Shown: piece after piece, positions 60,851-64,000 of the stretch
Position numbering within the stretch: position 1 is the stretch's first letter
Layout: every line of letters begins with the position of its first letter
Origin: Liolophura sinensis
Taxonomy: Eukaryota > Mollusca > Polyplacophora > Chitonida > Chitonidae
Direction of reading: 5' to 3'
Length of the DNA stretch: 64,000 nucleotides
NCBI RefSeq assembly: GCF_032854445.1
Contig: NC_088304.1
Location: 9,621,704-9,685,703 of the forward strand
Notes under the pieces: model-generated
Databases searched by the model: none
The model's input: the letters and a program-made list of their open reading frames with translations, nothing else
What the model was told of the DNA's origin: nothing
Program-made: the position numbers and the translations under genes

Positions 60851-61205
60851 AGCAACACTAAGGGAACCACCTTAACATTCACTATAGGCCCTGACTTTAA
60901 ACCTAATATATTGCCTGATTTACGGCCAATTAAGCTCAAATTTTGACAGACCTGTCTTAACTGACAGGAATTATTACATGTTATTAACATGTTTCTACAA
61001 TGTAATTTTAACGCCATGAAAGGATCCAAAAATAACACAACTTAAAACTGCATTGCTTTGTGGAATTGGTCTTACATAACAGGCCACGCATTTCATATAT
61101 ACTCACAGCGTGCCAATGAGTCCTTATGCATACATATGTATAATTTATATTTATGTATAATATGCCAAAACTTCAAAACATATAATATGCTAAAACATCA
61201 AAACA

Positions 61206-61372
61206 TCTGTCAATCTCTAAGACGTACCGCAATAATCCCGACACGACAGTGTCCTAAATGTTAAAACATGAAGGTCGTATCAAATTGATCACACCATTCT
61301 CTTTTTTTTGCAATAATTTTACGGGACAATGTCGTGACGGGATTATTGCGGCACGGCTTACAGATTGACACA
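61206..61372. mobile_element. Inverted-repeat element (MITE) of 167 bp
   Basis: The left arm (61206-61254: TCTGTCAATCTCTAAGACGT, CCGCAATAATCCCG) and right arm (61324-61372: CGGGATTATTGCGG, GGCTTACAGATTGACA) are about 49 bp each and complementary with few mismatches. The loop is about 69 bp and non-coding. Confidence 0.85.
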
Positions 61373-61697
61373 ATTCTCTAAAGTCTATTCACCTTACCCT
61401 GCATACAGGATATATATACCACAACACGGGTGTACGTGCTGCTCTTCCTTGTATATTAACTCTTCATACTGGTGAAGGTATGCCTGACTGTGATCAAACA
61501 TCCAGTGAGTGGGACAAATTAGATGCGTGGTAAAGTACCACACCGTAGCGTTTACTGGTTGGTGGCATTTCTTCGCCAAAATGGTGTGCACATTTGTATA
61601 CGTTACACATGTGCATGTCCATCAACAACTTGCCAAAAGTCCGTGGTTTGGCACTCCACACGTTAAAACTGACTGCCTTCGTATATATGTGAAAATT

Positions 61698-61738
61698 ATT
61701 GGGGATGGCGTTAAACAACAATCAAATAAATTAATAAA
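61698..61738 (+). mobile_element. SINE family A tail fragment
   Basis: GGGGATGGCGTTAAACAACA with ATCAAATAAATTAATAAA. Confidence 0.65.
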
Positions 61739-62907
61739 CGATCTCAAACGCTCTTGTATTGCCTTTCCCGCCTATATGAAGAAATAGTTGTGTATAGCCT
61801 ATTGTTCGTCCCTGTCTGTGCGGTGAGGTTTTGTGGGCAAACTGCTCACGTATTATTGTATAGCTGCACGCATTGTAAGAGAACAAAGCATCTTCAGTTC
61901 AGCTTAGACCCCAGTCGCTATTTAGTTTGAAAAGGCTGGCCCACTTCATCGCAAGTAGTGAAGAGACAATAATAAAACTTGATGAATCAAATGCATGCAT
62001 GCTATAAAAATTATCGGAGTTACGGTTTCAAGTTGAAAGCAAGAAGTACCTAGATTATATAATACGCGTCACAATGAAATCTTTAGTTTAAATATATTTC
62101 CCCCACGCACTACTTTAGATCTCAGATATTTACGTGTCCATACATGGGTAAAAAAATGGAATGTCCGCGGAATAAACCACTAGCCATCGGCAGGTAACTG
62201 ACAAACCTCCTGACTTAAAACCACAAACGATATAGGATGTAGGATTAATCCGTACATATGTACATTAATTGCTTTACATTTATTTCATAACGGTTCATAA
62301 TATATACTGAACTAGAACCCATGGCATCAACATGGCATTTGACAGATTAAGTTCCAACTTTGGGTCGTTTTTCGACTTTGGCCATGCAAAATCTGTCCTG
62401 CTACGGCCTTGGAGTTCTACTTGTCATCCGTCTCGTCCATTTTCGACCAATTTAAAAGTTGTTTGGAGTTGATTTCTTTTTGAAAGTTCTTTCTTCAAGT
62501 TGCGTTGATCGTGGCTCCACCATGTATGTAATGTATGTGACAAGTCATACAGATCAAGTTAGAGTTCCGTGCCTGCAGTTTTGTTCATTGACAAATACTG
62601 GCTAATTTGACATGGTTTATGTATGCATATAGTTCAGTTTGGTAATTTGCAGATTTAATTTCGGACTATTTGCTATGACAGTAGTATGAATTTTTCTAAA
62701 TTCTAATAAATGAATAGCAATTCTATTTTGGTACTTGACTCAAGAATCGGTATATAATGTTAACAGTGCATGATGTATTAATATTTTATTACTACAGGCC
62801 TGCAAAAAAGAGGTGAATAAATAATTTATCTTCTCTGTTGTTAGAAAATCCCTATAGATGTGTATCCTATATATACAAATGTAATCTCTGATCCAATCAT
62901 TCTGGCT

Positions 62908-63020
62908 GCTAACTTGCGGATAATCGTGGGCTTTCCCCGGGCTCTGCCAAGTTTCCTCCCACTATAATGTTGACCGCCGTCCTATAAGTAAAATGTTACA
63001 ATAATAATTGAATACGGCAC
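62908..63020 (+). mobile_element. SINE family A, 3' part
   Basis: GCGGATAATCGTGGGCTTTC, CCCGGGCTCTGCCAAGTTTC, CTCCCACTATAATGTTGACC and GAATACGGCAC. Confidence 0.85.
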
Positions 63021-63431
63021 ACGACTGAAAACCGGCACAGGGCATGTAATGCAAAAGCAGTCCTTCCACAGAATACTTGTTCAATTAATTAACTGACCTA
63101 CATACAGGACCACCTTAAGACTTTAACCAAATTTAACTTTAAGCCAAATCTTTAGGGCCCAGTTGTTCAAAAGTGTATTATACTGATGTTAAGTTATATG
63201 TTATACTTTAAATTTTAGCCAAACTCAGAAGCCAGTGTAGTTGTCCTAAGTCAAATTATAACAGCAGCATATTTACGTCATATTTACTAGTTTTTTTTAC
63301 TCATTTATTGTTTTGCTAAGTAAAAAACTGAAGACTTGGGTTTTGAGCAACTGATCCCAGCAGTCTTGCTGCACAAAAAGAATTGTGTAACAGTACATAT
63401 TAAGTACATGTAGGGACTAAATCTGCTGTTC

Positions 63432-63565
63432 TTACATCTGGTCTCTGTACAGCTGTATTGATTCTTCCATCTGGTCTCTGTACAGCTGTGCTGGCTCTTC
63501 CACCTGGTCTCTGTGCAGCTGTACTGGCTCTTCCATCTGGTCTCTGTACAGCTGTACTGGTAGAT
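63432..63565. repeat. 33-bp tandem repeat, 4 copies
   Basis: TCTGGTCTCTGTACAGCTGT followed by ACTGGCTCTTCCA. As 33 is a multiple of 3, an 11-residue repeat is readable on - within a 78-codon frame. There is no splice, start or homology support for a gene. Confidence 0.95.
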
Positions 63566-64000
63566 ATAGATTCTGCTAAAATCTTAAATATATAATAGAG
63601 CTTAATATCGGTATTAGCTAATACACTTTTAAACAACCGGGCTCAGGTTTGCCATTTTATATATAGGACTGAAAAATATCGACCGATGTCATACACATTG
63701 TGCGCTAAACTATCCAGGGAATTGTCGATTACAGTGAGCAAACACTATATAAATGTGTTTGTGGTGAGACTGTCCTTGTTAAAATGATTAAATGACTGAT
63801 TGACTGACTGATTGATTACTAGTTATTTGGATTTAAAATCACTTTCACCATTATTTCCTTCATATGCGTGTTCTCGTGTCGAATCAGTGCTGTCTCACCG
63901 GAATGTACTGTGCACATATAGTGTTTCATTCTAAAATGTCTCGAGACCTTTCTTCAAAAACCGTATGCACACAGAAAGAAATGTTTGGAAACAGCTGGCT

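Larger units (their letters stand above)
56241..64000. other. Repeat-rich right end without a supported gene
   Basis: No exon chain was found. The first part must contain the promoter of the - gene starting at 56240. The rest is a 22-bp minisatellite, SINE B and A copies, tRNA-like fragments, a 68-bp repeat, an inverted-repeat element and a 33-bp repeat, separated by AT-rich unique DNA. Confidence 0.6.

Noticed and set aside
60728-60946. 72-codon + frame.
   Set aside because: It overlaps a SINE-like fragment (60755-60850) and has no support beyond length.
61880-62600. Searched for exons or a retroelement reading frame near the right end.
   Set aside because: Stops are dense in all frames and no conserved motif was found; the region is reported only as gene-free.

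Overview
The window is nuclear DNA of an animal. It is AT-rich, its genes are split by GT-AG introns, and SINEs, foldback elements and tandem arrays fill most of the non-coding space. The commonest SINE has a tRNA-like head and a tail reading '...CGGCGTAAAACACCAATCAAATAAATAAA'-type sequence; I associate it with molluscs and related lophotrochozoans. A gastropod or bivalve is the best guess, as an inference from repeats and gene structure only.

Four protein genes can be assembled exon by exon with unbroken phase. (1) The C-terminal half of RFC2, a clamp-loader subunit, lies on + (3301-5920); its 5' exons are left of the window. (2) A complete CCDC74-type coiled-coil gene lies on - (18878 down to 12384; 7 coding exons, 394 aa). 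(3) A complete orthologue of KIAA0753/Moonraker (MNR, OFIP), a centriolar-satellite scaffold, lies on + (23219-40839; 18 coding exons, 930 aa). (4) An unrecognised gene lies on - (56240 down to 51380; 4 coding exons, 336 aa), predicting a signal peptide, an N-glycosylated basic ectodomain, one membrane span and an acidic tail.

Layout: a 119-bp satellite (1-1869); RFC2 end; a 6.5-kb gene-free gap where RFC2 and CCDC74 converge; CCDC74; a 4.3-kb divergent intergenic region with a large inverted repeat; MNR, whose last intron holds 28-bp and 29-bp minisatellites; a 171-bp array just past the MNR stop; about 9 kb with no supported gene; the orphan membrane-protein gene, whose last coding exon runs straight into a 59-bp array; then about 7.7 kb of repeats and SINEs to the end.

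CCDC74 (spindle/microtubule) and MNR (centriole, cilium) are both centrosome-related and are arranged head to head, so shared regulation is plausible. The most unusual points are three tandem decoy splice acceptors in front of the last RFC2 exon, the array that grew from a coding exon's end, and same-strand SINEs repeatedly ending just upstream of splice acceptors.
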